From: Elusimicrobiota bacterium
GTDB taxonomy: Bacteria > Elusimicrobiota > Elusimicrobia > UBA1565
Direction: 5' to 3'
DNA length: 64,000 nt
Assembly: GCA_041660925.1 (NCBI GenBank)
Contig: JBAZVI010000005.1
Span: forward strand, 1-64,000
The position numbers and the translations under genes were made by a program. The notes beneath the pieces are model-generated. The model had not been told where the DNA came from, did not search any database, and saw only the letters and a list, made by a program, of their open reading frames with translations. Below, one piece after another: positions 1-8,843 of this stretch. Positions within the stretch are counted from its first letter, which is position 1; every line of letters starts with the position of its first letter.

Positions 1-198
1 AGCGAGCATAGCCCCGCTATGTGAGCGAGGAGCAACGCGGCGCACGGCCGGGATGGGGCCTCCCGCTCTTCCTCAGAAGTCATGGGAGGAGCGGGTCGCG
101 CGCTATCGGGCTGCGACGGCGTCGCTCCAATAGCGCGCGACCGGAGAACATGCTATTACTCGGACGGACTCCCAGAATCAACCGCACAGGAGGAGCAC
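1..198. other. Gene-free left edge with hairpins
   Basis: I see no credible coding region here. A 13-bp perfect inverted repeat (94-106 with 130-142, GGTCGCGCGCTAT and its complement) and a smaller stem near 7-24 can form hairpins. They could terminate transcription from a gene to the left or be repeat remnants. A good Shine-Dalgarno (AGGAGG, about 188-194) at the right end belongs to the next gene. Confidence 0.5.
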
Positions 199-651
199 AT
201 GGAACACGAAGAGAAGACCCGCGACCCCTTCCTGCAGGCGGCCCTCGACGAGGCGAAGAAGGGCCTCCGCGAGGGAGGCATCCCCATCGGCTCCGTGCTC
301 GTCCGCGACGGCAAGATCGTCGGCCGCGGGCACAACCGGCGCGTCCAGGACGGAGACCCCGTCACCCACGCCGAGATCGACTGCCTGCGCCGCGCCGGCC
401 GCGTCGGGAGCTACGCGGGCGCGGTCCTCTACTCCACCCTCATGCCCTGCTACCTCTGCTCGGGCGCCGTCGTGCAGTTCGGGATCAAGAAGGTCGTCGC
501 CGGCGAGAGCCGCACCTTCCCGGGAGGCCCCGAGTTCATGCGCGCGCACGGCGTCGAGGTCGTCGACGCCGACGACGCCGAGTGCGCCGCGCTCATGCGC
601 GACTTCATCGCGAAGAACCCGAAGCTCTGGGACGAAGACATCGGCCGCTGA
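199..651 (+). CDS. Cytosine deaminase, yeast Fcy1-like
   Basis: Predicted zinc-dependent deaminase converting cytosine to uracil in pyrimidine salvage, in the cytosol. The 150-residue protein carries the cytidine-deaminase-superfamily zinc site: HAE at residues 57-59 and PCYLC at 83-87. Overall length, the GGIPIG segment near residue 26 and the C-terminal LWDEDIG ending closely match what I recall of Saccharomyces Fcy1, unlike the unrelated amidohydrolase CodA of enterobacteria. The ATG at 199 is chosen because AGGAGG lies just upstream; a longer in-frame extension to 82 runs through the hairpin region. A guanine or tRNA-adenosine deaminase is the main alternative, less likely given the Fcy1-like ends. 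Confidence 0.85.
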   Translation: MEHEEKTRDPFLQAALDEAKKGLREGGIPIGSVLVRDGKIVGRGHNRRVQDGDPVTHAEIDCLRRAGRVGSYAGAVLYSTLMPCYLCSGAVVQFGIKKVVAGESRTFPGGPEFMRAHGVEVVDADDAECAALMRDFIAKNPKLWDEDIGR

Positions 652-662
652 TTCCTCGAGAG

Positions 663-689
663 CCCCTCTCCCGCGTGGTGGGAGAGGGG
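663..689. repeat. CCCTCTCCC/GGGAGAGGG palindrome, copy 1
   Basis: A 10-bp inverted repeat (CCCCTCTCCC, 663-672; GGGAGAGGGG, 680-689) between convergent genes. Related copies occur at 16535-16561, 29498-29522, 44817-44841 and 61576-61603, so this is a dispersed short repeat family. It may act here as a bidirectional terminator. Confidence 0.7.
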
Positions 690-728
690 AAAGGGCGCTC
701 TGCGCCCGGGGTTGAGGGGGGACCGGCC

Positions 729-1445
729 TCAGCCGGTCCCGAAGCGGATGCGCAGCAGGTCACGCAGGTTGCGGAGGTTCCCGGCCACGAGCTCGAGCCG
801 GCTGTCCGCGTCGTCGCGCCAGCGCACCGGCACCTGCGCGATCTTCAGCCCGAGGAGCTGGGCGATGCGCAGGATCTCCACGTCGAACATGTAGCCGTCG
901 ACGCGCTGGCGCTCGAAGACGGCGCGCGCGGCCTCCCGCCGGAAGAACTTGAAGCCGCACTGCGTGTCCGAGATCTCGTGCAGGCCGATGAGGGCGCGCA
1001 GGACGACGCGGAAGCCGTGCGAGCCGACCCGGCGGTAGAACGGCTGCGGCCGCTCGATGAGCCCGCGCTGGAGCGTGCGCGAGCCGATGACGAGGTCGTG
1101 CCCCCCCGCGAGGAGCGGCAGGAACTTGTCGAGCTCGGTGACGGGGGTCTTGTTGTCGGCGTCCATGAAGCCGACGACCTCGCCGCGCGCGAGCCCCACG
1201 CCGAGGCGGACCCCGCGCCCCTTCCCGAGACGCTCGACGCCCCCCAGCACGAAGACGTTCGGGTCGGCCTTCGCGGCCTCGTGCGCCTTCTCGCGCGTCC
1301 CGTCGTTCCCGTCGGCGGCGACGATGATCTCGTAGGTCCGGCCGGCGGCGCGGAAATAGTCCTGGATCTCGCGCAGGGTCCCGAGGATGCGCGCGGCCTC
1401 GTTGTAGGCCGGGAGGATGACGCTGACCGACGGGGAAGGGCTCAT
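729..1445 (-). CDS. Glycosyltransferase family 2, dolichyl/polyprenyl-phosphate sugar synthase type
   Basis: A 238-residue GT2 enzyme that probably moves a hexose from a nucleotide sugar onto a polyprenyl phosphate at the inner membrane face. It shows the VILPAYNE opening (residues about 9-16), the nucleotide/metal-binding FMDADNKTP segment near residue 95 and the SDTQCGFKFFRR segment near 160, typical of Dpm1/dolichyl-phosphate glucosyltransferase relatives. There is no C-terminal membrane region, so it is the short soluble form. It lies 10 bp downstream of the methyltransferase on the same strand, which suggests co-transcription and a role in surface glycan or lipid-linked sugar formation. 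Sugar specificity cannot be read from sequence. Confidence 0.85.
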   Translation of the reverse strand: MSPSPSVSVILPAYNEAARILGTLREIQDYFRAAGRTYEIIVAADGNDGTREKAHEAAKADPNVFVLGGVERLGKGRGVRLGVGLARGEVVGFMDADNKTPVTELDKFLPLLAGGHDLVIGSRTLQRGLIERPQPFYRRVGSHGFRVVLRALIGLHEISDTQCGFKFFRREAARAVFERQRVDGYMFDVEILRIAQLLGLKIAQVPVRWRDDADSRLELVAGNLRNLRDLLRIRFGTG

Positions 1446-1455
1446 CGCGGAGATT

Positions 1456-2331
1456 CTACTTCTTCCGGCCCACGGGCATGTCCTGGAACCGATAGACCCT
1501 GTCCACCAGGCGGGTCAGCGGGCCCCAGGGCAGCAGGCGCTCGAACCCGCCCGCCTCGGCGACGCGCAGGTTCTTGAGGATCTTGAATCGAAGGACGTCC
1601 TCGAGGCCGTCGAGCCGGCCGGGACGCTCGGCGCGCAGGCCCGCCTTCTCGAAGGCGAGGGCCAGCGTGTCCGGCTCGAAGAAGGAGACGTGCACTTCGG
1701 GGACGAGATAGGACCACGAGAGCAGGTCGGCGCGGCGCGGCCGCGCGTTCTGGGTCGTGCAGAAGAGGGTCCCGCCGGGCTTGAGGAGGGCCGCCATCCG
1801 CGCGAGCTCGGCCGCGGGGTCGGGGAGGTGTTCGACGACCTCGACCGCGGTCACGAGGTCGAAACTCCCCCGCGCGGCCTCGAGCCCCGCCTCATCGAGC
1901 ATGGGGACGCCCTTCTCCGCCGCGCGCGCGCGGATCCAGCCCGTCTCCCAGCCGAGCGCGTCGTGCTCCGCCGCGCGCGCCGCGCGCACGAGTCCGCCCG
2001 CGCCGCAGCCGTAGTCGAGCCAGCGCAGGCCGCTCGCGCGGCCGGTCAGCGCCCGCGCGATGCGCAGAAGTCCCGCCCACTCATAGCGGCGCACGGTCGT
2101 CTCGGGCCGCTCGAGCTCGTCGAGGTAGCGCACCAGGGGGTCGGCGCCCTGCCCGCGATAATAGGCCTCGTCGTAGAGCGCGCCGAGGTCGGGCTCCGGG
2201 TCGCCCACGAAGGTGAAGCGGCAGGACGGGCAGTGATAGACGCGGAAGGGACGCGGACGGAAGCGTCCCGTCTTCTCGCCCACGAGGAAGGCCTTCTTCC
2301 CGCAGACGCGGCAGTCGTCGATGCCCTTCAT
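1456..2331 (-). CDS. SAM-dependent methyltransferase with N-terminal zinc-ribbon-like segment
   Basis: A 291-residue class I methyltransferase. The N-terminus has two CxxC pairs (CRVC near residue 7 and CPSC near 36), a zinc-ribbon-like arrangement common in methyltransferases of sugar and glycan clusters. The SAM-binding motif I is DYGCGAGG near residue 107, and VEVVEHLPDP near 163 is the acidic/post-motif region. It is followed 10 bp later by the GT2 gene and faces away from the glycan operon at 2397, so a sugar or lipid-carrier substrate is plausible but inferred. I use ATG 2331; an upstream in-frame ATG at 2367 overlaps the divergent promoter. Confidence 0.8.
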   Translation of the reverse strand: MKGIDDCRVCGKKAFLVGEKTGRFRPRPFRVYHCPSCRFTFVGDPEPDLGALYDEAYYRGQGADPLVRYLDELERPETTVRRYEWAGLLRIARALTGRASGLRWLDYGCGAGGLVRAARAAEHDALGWETGWIRARAAEKGVPMLDEAGLEAARGSFDLVTAVEVVEHLPDPAAELARMAALLKPGGTLFCTTQNARPRRADLLSWSYLVPEVHVSFFEPDTLALAFEKAGLRAERPGRLDGLEDVLRFKILKNLRVAEAGGFERLLPWGPLTRLVDRVYRFQDMPVGRKK

Positions 2332-2361
2332 CGGACAAAGTGTAGATGTTCTGCCGGGGGT

Positions 2362-2390
2362 TTTCAAAGCCGGACGCTCTTATGTAGTAT
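2362..2390 (+). promoter_or_regulatory. Sigma70-type promoter abutting ATG 2397
   Basis: TTTCAA (2362-2367), a 17-bp spacer and TAGTAT (2385-2390). The expected transcription start falls at about 2397, exactly the ATG of the first operon gene, so the mRNA would be leaderless. Confidence 0.5.
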
Positions 2391-2396
2391 GTTCGG

Positions 2397-4331
2397 ATGG
2401 TACGCGCGCGCGTCTGCGCGCGTTCCGGCATGTCCATACCGACGACCTCTCGGATCGAACGCTGGGCCCTGCCCGTCCTGCTGCTGTGCACGGTGCTGGC
2501 CGCCTATGTCCTGCCGGCGACGGCGCTCGCCCTGCGCGCGCGCCTCGCACGCGAGCTCCCGCAGGAGTGGGCGAAGGTCGGCAACGACGGCTCCTGGCAG
2601 GCGGCCTCCCCCTTCATGACCGGCGGGGTCTACAACGACGAGGGCTTCTACGCGCTCAAGCCGCGCCAGATCCTCCTGCGCGGCGTGCCCGCCGACCCCT
2701 ACACCGGGGACGCGCGCCCCGCGGCCTGGCTCCTGGGCGCCGCGATGTACTACCCGATGGCGCTCTTCTTCCTCCTCGCCGGCGGCTCCCTGCAGTGGGG
2801 CCTCGTGCTCGCCAAAGGCGCGACCATGGCCCTCAAGCTCGGGGTCGTCTACGCGGTGCTCCGCCGCCGCACCGGCGACGGCCGCGCCGCGCTCGTCGGC
2901 GCCGCGGCCCTCACCTTCCTCGCCGACCTCGCCATCACGGCGGCCGTCGGCCCCCGCGCCGTCCTGAGCGCCCTGGCCGCCCTCGACGCCGGCGGCCTGC
3001 GCGCCTGGCTCGCGCGCCTGCCCACCGTGCTCTTCAATCCCGCCCAGGTCCAGGAATGGGCGTTCCTGCCCAACCACACGGTCGCGGTGCTCCTGCTCTA
3101 CGCCGCGGTCGTCTCCGCCTGGACGCTGGCCGTCGACGAGCGTCCCCGCAGAGGCGCCGCCGCGCTCGCCGGCCTGCTCTTCGGCCTCGTCTGCTTCTCG
3201 CACTTCTTCGAGTGGACGCTCGCAGCGGCCTGGCTCGGGGGTTTCGCCCTCCTCGTCCCCCTGGCCGGCCTGAGCGCGCAGGGACGCCGCAACCTCTGGA
3301 CGACGACGGGCGTCGCCGCGGCCTGCTGCCTCGCCTTCGTCCTCCTCACCCGAGCCCTCATCGGCCCGGCCGGGGCGGACCTCCTGCGCCATCTCGGCAA
3401 CGCGCCGGTCGCGCACTGGGGCGCCTTCGTCTACCTCGCCTACGGCCTGCTCTTCCTGCGCCTCGCGCGCACGGAGCCGGAGTACCGCCCCTACTGGATC
3501 GGCTTCGCCGCCTTCCAGCTCGTCGTCTTCGCGCTCTCCCTCTCGCCGATCCTCCTGCGCGTCGACCTCCAGTTCTTCCGCCACTATTCGACGCAGGCGG
3601 AGTTCGCCGCCGCGGTCGGCTTCGCGGCCTGGGCGCTCTCGCGGCCCGGCTTCGGCGGCTGGGCCCGCCGCCACGCGCACGTGCTCGCCGCGGCGCTCCT
3701 GCTCTGGAACGCCGCGGCCTCCAAGTCCTGGGCCGACCGGTACTTCAAGCTCTGCGGCGCGCCCTCACGGGTGGAGTCCTCCCTGCGCCGTCTCGACGCG
3801 CACGTTCCCCCCGGAGGGAAGGTCGTGACGATGTCGCCCTACGGCGTCTGGGGCCTGCCGCTCTGGACGCGCGCCTATTCGCTGACCGCCTGCACCTCTC
3901 CGAGCGCGGGCAATCCCTCGCGCACCGCGGCCGACAACCTCCGCGGCCTCGGCCGCATGCTCGCCGCCGGCGGCTTCGACCTCGAGAAGGTCCTCGCCGA
4001 GCGCTGGTTCCCCTGGCGCGCGGAGATGTTCCAGGACGACCTCCTCACGCGCCTGCGCCGCGACCACGCCGTCGACCAGCACGAGCGCACGGCCTGGCCC
4101 TTCTTCCTCCTCGTCGAGGAGGCCCATGCCCCCGGCGGGCTCGAGCGCGGCGCCGAGGAGATCCGCCGCGGCTTCCGCGAAGGCCCCCCGCTCGAGGCCC
4201 CCTACTGGCTCTGGCTGCAGAAGAGCGAGCTCCCCTTCCTGGCCCGCGCGCCGAAGAGCCGCGGAGCCCGCCTCGTCTACGAGGACGCCTCGGCGCTGCT
4301 CTACGAGTTCCCGTCGGAGGCGAAGAGATGA
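2397..4331 (+). CDS. Large polytopic membrane protein, GT-C-like
   Basis: A 644-residue integral membrane protein that opens the surface-glycan operon. Roughly ten hydrophobic helices cover residues 20-430, followed by a C-terminal soluble region of about 200 residues, the usual outline of GT-C glycosyltransferases or glycan-modifying enzymes that use polyprenyl-linked sugars. I see no unambiguous catalytic motif; acidic residues in the first extracytoplasmic loop (NDEGFYALKP, near 80) would be candidates. The ATG at 2397 fits a leaderless promoter; an internal ATG at 2430 would remove 11 residues. Its stop overlaps the next gene's ATG by 4 bp. Function is inferred from context only. Confidence 0.7.
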   Translation: MVRARVCARSGMSIPTTSRIERWALPVLLLCTVLAAYVLPATALALRARLARELPQEWAKVGNDGSWQAASPFMTGGVYNDEGFYALKPRQILLRGVPADPYTGDARPAAWLLGAAMYYPMALFFLLAGGSLQWGLVLAKGATMALKLGVVYAVLRRRTGDGRAALVGAAALTFLADLAITAAVGPRAVLSALAALDAGGLRAWLARLPTVLFNPAQVQEWAFLPNHTVAVLLLYAAVVSAWTLAVDERPRRGAAALAGLLFGLVCFSHFFEWTLAAAWLGGFALLVPLAGLSAQGRRNLWTTTGVAAACCLAFVLLTRALIGPAGADLLRHLGNAPVAHWGAFVYLAYGLLFLRLARTEPEYRPYWIGFAAFQLVVFALSLSPILLRVDLQFFRHYSTQAEFAAAVGFAAWALSRPGFGGWARRHAHVLAAALLLWNAAASKSWADRYFKLCGAPSRVESSLRRLDAHVPPGGKVVTMSPYGVWGLPLWTRAYSLTACTSPSAGNPSRTAADNLRGLGRMLAAGGFDLEKVLAERWFPWRAEMFQDDLLTRLRRDHAVDQHERTAWPFFLLVEEAHAPGGLERGAEEIRRGFREGPPLEAPYWLWLQKSELPFLARAPKSRGARLVYEDASALLYEFPSEAKR

Positions 4332-5284
4332 AGAAGACGCTCGTGACCGGAGGGGCGGGCTTCATCGGCAGCCACGTCGTCGAGCGCCTGCTGGAGGAAG
4401 GCGACCGCGTCGTCGCCTACGACGACCTCTCGACCGGCTTCCTGCGCCATCTCGACGCCGCGCGCCGCAGCCCGCGCTTCCGCTTCGTGAAGGGGAACCT
4501 CCGCGACGAACGCCGTCTGCGCGCCGCGATGAAGGGCTGCGGGAGCGTCGTCCACCTCGCCGCCAACGCCGACGTGCGCTTCGGTCTCCGGCACCCCGAG
4601 CGCGACCTCGAGGAGAACACCCGCGGGACCTTCCGGGTCCTCGAGGCCATGCGCGCCTGCGGGGCGAAGGAGATCCTCTTCAGCTCCACCGGCTCCGTCT
4701 ACGGCGAGCCCGCGGTCTTTCCGACGCCCGAAGACGCCCCCTTCCCGCGCCAGACTTCGCTCTACGGGGCCTCCAAGCTCGCCGGCGAGGCGCTGATCTC
4801 GGCCTACTGCGAGGGCTTCGGCTTGCGCGGCCGCGTCTTCCGCTTCGTGAGCATCCTCGGAGAGCGCTACTCGCACGGCCACGTCTTCGACTTCTGCCGC
4901 AAGCTGCTCGCCGACCCCCGCCGCCTCGAGCTCCTCGGCGACGGCCGCCAGCGCAAGAGCTACCTCCACGTGGGCGACTGCGTGTCGGCTCTGCTGCTGG
5001 CCCGGCGCCGGGCGAAGGCCCCCTTCGAGGTCTTCAACCTCGGCGTCGACGACTGGTGCACGGCCGAGCAGTCCGCGCGCTGGATCGCCGCGCGCATGGG
5101 CCTGAAGCCCCGCATCACGCGCACCGGCGGACGGCGCGGGTGGGTCGGCGACAGCCCCTTCATCTTCCTCGACGCGCGCAGGATCCGGCGCCTGGGCTGG
5201 AAGCCCCGGCTCGGCATCCGCGAGAGCGTCCACCGCACGCTCGACTGGCTCCTGGAGAACCGATGGATCCTCGACCGCCGCTGA
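4328..5284 (+). CDS. NAD-dependent sugar epimerase/dehydratase
   Basis: A 318-residue extended SDR of the UDP-glucose 4-epimerase family, acting on a nucleotide sugar in the cytosol. It has the NAD-binding GGAGFIGSH motif at residues 8-16, the SSTGSVYG segment near 117-124 with the catalytic Ser/Thr, and the YGASK catalytic Tyr-Lys pair near 144. The C-terminal RRGWVGDSPFIFLD segment is typical of the family. ATG overlaps the preceding stop (ATGA), so translation is coupled within the glycan operon. Whether it epimerises, dehydrates or reduces cannot be settled by sequence alone; a GDP-heptose-modifying role would fit the downstream genes. Confidence 0.85.
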   Translation: MKKTLVTGGAGFIGSHVVERLLEEGDRVVAYDDLSTGFLRHLDAARRSPRFRFVKGNLRDERRLRAAMKGCGSVVHLAANADVRFGLRHPERDLEENTRGTFRVLEAMRACGAKEILFSSTGSVYGEPAVFPTPEDAPFPRQTSLYGASKLAGEALISAYCEGFGLRGRVFRFVSILGERYSHGHVFDFCRKLLADPRRLELLGDGRQRKSYLHVGDCVSALLLARRRAKAPFEVFNLGVDDWCTAEQSARWIAARMGLKPRITRTGGRRGWVGDSPFIFLDARRIRRLGWKPRLGIRESVHRTLDWLLENRWILDRR

Positions 5285-6144
5285 GATTGGAGGGACGGGC
5301 CGCCCTCGTCACCGGCGCGAGCCAGGGACTCGGACGCGCGATCGCCGCGCGCTTCGCCGCCGAAGGCGCCGACCTCGTGCTCTGCGCCCGGACGGCGCGG
5401 GCGCTCGAGGAGGCCCGCGAGGAGCTCGCCGGCGCGCTCGCCCCGGGCCGCCGCCTCGTCACCGTGGCCGCCGACGTCTCGAAGGGCGAGGACGTCGAGC
5501 GGCTCGCGAAGACGGCCCTCGAGGAGTTCCCCGACCTCGGCGTCATCGTCAACAACGCGGGCGTCTACGGCACCTTCGGGCCCCTCGAGGAGGTCGACTG
5601 GTCCGACTGGGTGCGCACCATCGAGGTCAACCTCCTCGGCCCCGCCCTCGTCTGCCGGGCCTTCCTCCCCCATCTCAAGCGCCGGCGCGGCGGGAAGATC
5701 ATCAACCTCTCCGGCGGCGGGGCCACCGCCCCGATGCCGCGCATCTCGGCCTATGCGGCGTCCAAGGCCGCCCTCGTGCGCATGACCGAGACCCTCGCCG
5801 AGGAGACGCGCGGGCTCGGCATCGACGTCAACGCCGTGGCTCCGGGCGCCATGAACACGCGCATGCTCGAGCAGGCGCTGGCCGCCGGTCCCGAGCTGCT
5901 CGGCGCCAAGGTCCACGAACGGCTGCTGAAGCAGAAGAAGGAAGGCGGCGTGCCGCCGGCCAAGGCGGCCGCTCTCTGCGCCTTCCTCGCGAGCGCCGAG
6001 AGCGACGGCATCACCGGCAAGCTGCTCAGCGCGGTCTGGGACCCCTGGGCCGAGCTGCCGGGCCGCCGCAAAGAGCTCGAGACGGACATCTACACGCTGC
6101 GCCGCATCGTCCCCAAGGACCGCGGCATGAACTGGGGAGGTTAG
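5263..6144 (+). CDS. Short-chain dehydrogenase/reductase
   Basis: A 293-residue classical SDR oxidoreductase. It has the cofactor motif TGASQGLG near residue 14, NNAG near 96, a Ser in the SGGGATAP stretch and YAASK near 162 as the catalytic Tyr-Lys. The ATG at 5263 lies inside the 3' end of the epimerase gene (22-bp overlap), keeping the operon compact. It ends in a longer tail than basic SDRs (about 40 extra residues). Substrate is unknown; neighbours suggest a sugar nucleotide or sugar phosphate. Confidence 0.85.
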   Translation: MDPRPPLRLEGRAALVTGASQGLGRAIAARFAAEGADLVLCARTARALEEAREELAGALAPGRRLVTVAADVSKGEDVERLAKTALEEFPDLGVIVNNAGVYGTFGPLEEVDWSDWVRTIEVNLLGPALVCRAFLPHLKRRRGGKIINLSGGGATAPMPRISAYAASKAALVRMTETLAEETRGLGIDVNAVAPGAMNTRMLEQALAAGPELLGAKVHERLLKQKKEGGVPPAKAAALCAFLASAESDGITGKLLSAVWDPWAELPGRRKELETDIYTLRRIVPKDRGMNWGG

Positions 6145-6151
6145 CAACCCT

Positions 6152-7159
6152 ATGAACTTCGCGATCATCGGCTGCGGGCGCATGGGCGAGAAGCGCGCCG
6201 CGGCGCTCGGGAAGCACCGCCTCGTCGCCTGCTGCGACATCCAGCCCGCGCGCGCCCACGCGCTCGCCTCCAAGCACCCCGGCTGCGAGGTCGGCGACTG
6301 CTGCCACTCCCTCATCGGCCGCGACGACGTCGACGCCGCCATCGTCTGCACGACCCACGACCTGCTCGCGCGCGTGACGCTCGCCTGCATCAAGGCGGGC
6401 AAGCACGTGCTCGTCGAGAAGCCCGGCGCGCGGAGCGCGGGGGAACTGGAGCCCGTGCTCGCCGCGGCCCGCCGCGCCGGGGTCGTCGTGAAGGTCGGCT
6501 TCAACCACCGCTTCCACCCCGCGCTCTGGAAGGCCAAGAAGCTCGTGGACGCCGGCGCGCTCGGAGAGCTCATGTTCGTGCGCGGCCGCTACGGGCACGG
6601 CGGCCGGCTCGGCTACGAGAAGGAATGGCGCGCCGACCCGACGATCGGCGGCGGCGGCGAGCTGCTCGATCAGGGCATGCACCTCATCGACCTCTCGCGC
6701 TGGTTCCTCGGCGACCTGCGCAAGGTCGAGGGCTTCACGCCCACCTACTTCTGGAACATGCCCGTCGAGGACAACGCCTTCCTCCTGCTGCGCACGAAGA
6801 AGGAGCAGGCGGCCTGGCTGCACGTCAGCTGGACCGAGTGGAAGAACACCTTCTCCTACGAGGTCTACGGCCGCAAGGGGAAGCTCGTCGTCGACGGCAT
6901 CGGCGGCTCCTACGGCCCCGAGCGGCTCACCCACTACCGCATGGGCCCGGACATGAAGCCCCCCAAGACGAAGGTCTGGGAGTTCCCCGGGCCCGACGCC
7001 TCCTGGGCGGCGGAGTTCCAGGACTTCCTGCGCGCCATCCGCACCGGCCGGCGCCCCTGCGGCGACCTTCAGGACGCCTACGCGGCCCTGCAGGTCGTCG
7101 CCGCCGTCTACAAGGAGCACGACCGCGGGACGCGGCGCCCCGTCGGAGCGTCCCGATGA
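6152..7159 (+). CDS. Gfo/Idh/MocA family oxidoreductase
   Basis: A 335-residue NAD(P)-dependent sugar oxidoreductase. The N-terminal Rossmann fold has IIGCGRMG (residues 4-11), and the family signature VEKPGAR occurs near residue 91. The C-terminal half has the beta-rich domain with DQGMHLIDL near 173, where the histidine is a usual catalytic residue. GGGAGG lies about a dozen bases before the ATG at 6152. The stop overlaps the following kinase ATG. It probably oxidises or reduces a sugar nucleotide in the same glycan pathway. Confidence 0.85.
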   Translation: MNFAIIGCGRMGEKRAAALGKHRLVACCDIQPARAHALASKHPGCEVGDCCHSLIGRDDVDAAIVCTTHDLLARVTLACIKAGKHVLVEKPGARSAGELEPVLAAARRAGVVVKVGFNHRFHPALWKAKKLVDAGALGELMFVRGRYGHGGRLGYEKEWRADPTIGGGGELLDQGMHLIDLSRWFLGDLRKVEGFTPTYFWNMPVEDNAFLLLRTKKEQAAWLHVSWTEWKNTFSYEVYGRKGKLVVDGIGGSYGPERLTHYRMGPDMKPPKTKVWEFPGPDASWAAEFQDFLRAIRTGRRPCGDLQDAYAALQVVAAVYKEHDRGTRRPVGASR

Positions 7160-8139
7160 TCATCTGCCGCAGCCCCCTGCGCATCTCGCTCGGCGGAGGT
7201 GGGACCGACCTGCCCTCCTACTACGAGCGGCGCGGCGGCTTCGTCCTCTCCGCCGCCATCGACAAGTACGTCTACATCACGCTCCACGACACCTTCGACG
7301 AGAACCTCATCATCAAGTACTCGAAGCTCGAGAAAGTCTCCCGCCGCGAGGAGATCCGCCACGACATCATCCGCGAGGCCTTCCTCCTCCTCGACGTGCA
7401 GCAGCGCAACCTCGAGCTCGCGAGCATGGCGGACATCCCCGCGGGCACCGGGCTGGGCTCCTCGGGCAGCTTCACGACCGCGCTGCTCAAGGCCCTGCAC
7501 GCCCACCGCAAGGACGTCATCAGCCCGCGCCAGCTCGCCGACGAGGCCGTCGAGATCGAGCTCGGGCGCCTGAAGGAGCCCATCGGCAAGCAGGACCAGT
7601 ACATCGCCTCCTTCGGCGGGGTGACCTGCTTCGAGTTCCGCAAGGACGCGCGCGTCGACGTCGCCCCCCTGCGCGCCACCCAGGAGACCCTCTTCAACCT
7701 CGAGGACGACCTCCTGCTCTTCTTCACCGGCTACTCCCGCTCCGCCTCCGACATCCTGCGCGAGCAGGACGACAAGACGAAGGTCGACGAGGCCGCGATG
7801 CTCGAGAACCTCGACTTCGTCAAGGAGCTCGGCCTGCGCACGAAGGCGGCGCTCGAGGGCGGGCGCGTCCGGGAGCTCGGCGAGATCATGGACGTCCACT
7901 GGAAGCGCAAGAAGCAGCGCTCCGGCGGGATGACCAACCCCCGCATCGACGAGTGGTACGAGATCGCGCGCCGCAACGGCGCCCTCGGCGGAAAGCTCGT
8001 CGGGGCGGGCGGCGGCGGCTTCCTCCTCTTCCTCGCGGAGGACAAGGCCCGCCTGCGCGACGCCATGCACAAGGGCGGCCTCAAGGAAGTCCGCTTCCGC
8101 TTCGACTACGAAGGGAGCAAGGTCGTGGTGCAGGCGTGA
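7156..8139 (+). CDS. hddA: GHMP kinase, D-glycero-D-manno-heptose 7-phosphate kinase (HddA-like)
   Basis: A 327-residue GHMP-superfamily sugar kinase predicted to phosphorylate heptose 7-phosphate at C1 with ATP. The first residues RSPLRISLGGGGTDLPSY are the sugar-recognition region shared by HddA and fucokinase-like kinases. The ATP-binding glycine-rich GTGLGSSGSF lies near residue 98, and the third GHMP motif KLVGAGGGGFLL near 280. It is translationally coupled on both sides and followed by the remaining heptose enzymes, which makes HddA more likely than a fucose or arabinose kinase. I infer the exact substrate from the cluster. Confidence 0.8.
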   Translation: MIICRSPLRISLGGGGTDLPSYYERRGGFVLSAAIDKYVYITLHDTFDENLIIKYSKLEKVSRREEIRHDIIREAFLLLDVQQRNLELASMADIPAGTGLGSSGSFTTALLKALHAHRKDVISPRQLADEAVEIELGRLKEPIGKQDQYIASFGGVTCFEFRKDARVDVAPLRATQETLFNLEDDLLLFFTGYSRSASDILREQDDKTKVDEAAMLENLDFVKELGLRTKAALEGGRVRELGEIMDVHWKRKKQRSGGMTNPRIDEWYEIARRNGALGGKLVGAGGGGFLLFLAEDKARLRDAMHKGGLKEVRFRFDYEGSKVVVQA

Positions 8140-8843
8140 TCGACACCGCGGTCCTCATCGCCGGCGGCATGGCCACGCGTCTGGGCGCGCTCGTGCGCGA
8201 CCTCCCCAAGTCCCTCGTCGAGGTCGCCGGGACGCCCTTCATCGCCCACCAGCTGCGCCTCCTCCAGCGAAACGGGATCGGCTCGGTCCTCCTCTGCGTC
8301 GGGCACCAGGGGGAGAAGATCGAGCGCTTCGTCGGAGACGGCGCCGCCTTCGGCCTGCGCGTCGAGTACGCCTACGACGGCCCGCGCCTCCTCGGCACCG
8401 GCGGCGCCCTGCTCCAGGCCCTGCCGAAGCTGCCCGACGCCTTCCTGGCCCTCTACGGCGACTCCTATCTCGACGCCGACTACCGCCCGGCCCTGCGCGC
8501 CTTCGAGGCGGGGAACGCCCCCGCCCTCATGACCGTCATCCGCAACGAGGGACGCTGGGGCGAGAGCAACGCCCAGTACGACGAAGGCCGGGTCCTGCGC
8601 TACGACAAGCGCCGCCGGACCGCCGGCATGGACCACTTCGACTACGGCCTGCTCCTCTTCCGCCGCAAGGCCTTCGACGGCGCCTCGACCCGGCGACCCC
8701 TCGACCTCGCCGACGTCCTGGGGCCGCTGGCCGACGAGGGGCTGCTGCTCGGCCACGAGATGACGGACCCCCTCTTCGAGATCGGATCACCCGACGGGCT
8801 CGACGCCCTGCGCCGGCATCTCTCTCCCGCGAGGCAGCCATGA
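8136..8843 (+). CDS. hddC: Sugar-1-phosphate nucleotidyltransferase (HddC-like)
   Basis: A 235-residue nucleotidyltransferase predicted to convert heptose 1-phosphate to GDP-heptose. The N-terminus LIAGGMATRLG is the nucleotide-binding signature, KSLVEVAGTPFI (about 23-34) completes it, and LYGDSYLDAD near 107 gives metal-binding aspartates. It starts with GTG at 8136, overlapping the kinase stop as GTGA; the first ATG is 11 codons in and would cut through the signature. Short length and lack of a C-terminal beta-helix match HddC and RmlA-short types. GDP as donor is inference from the hddA/gmh context. Confidence 0.8.
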   Translation: MIDTAVLIAGGMATRLGALVRDLPKSLVEVAGTPFIAHQLRLLQRNGIGSVLLCVGHQGEKIERFVGDGAAFGLRVEYAYDGPRLLGTGGALLQALPKLPDAFLALYGDSYLDADYRPALRAFEAGNAPALMTVIRNEGRWGESNAQYDEGRVLRYDKRRRTAGMDHFDYGLLLFRRKAFDGASTRRPLDLADVLGPLADEGLLLGHEMTDPLFEIGSPDGLDALRRHLSPARQP

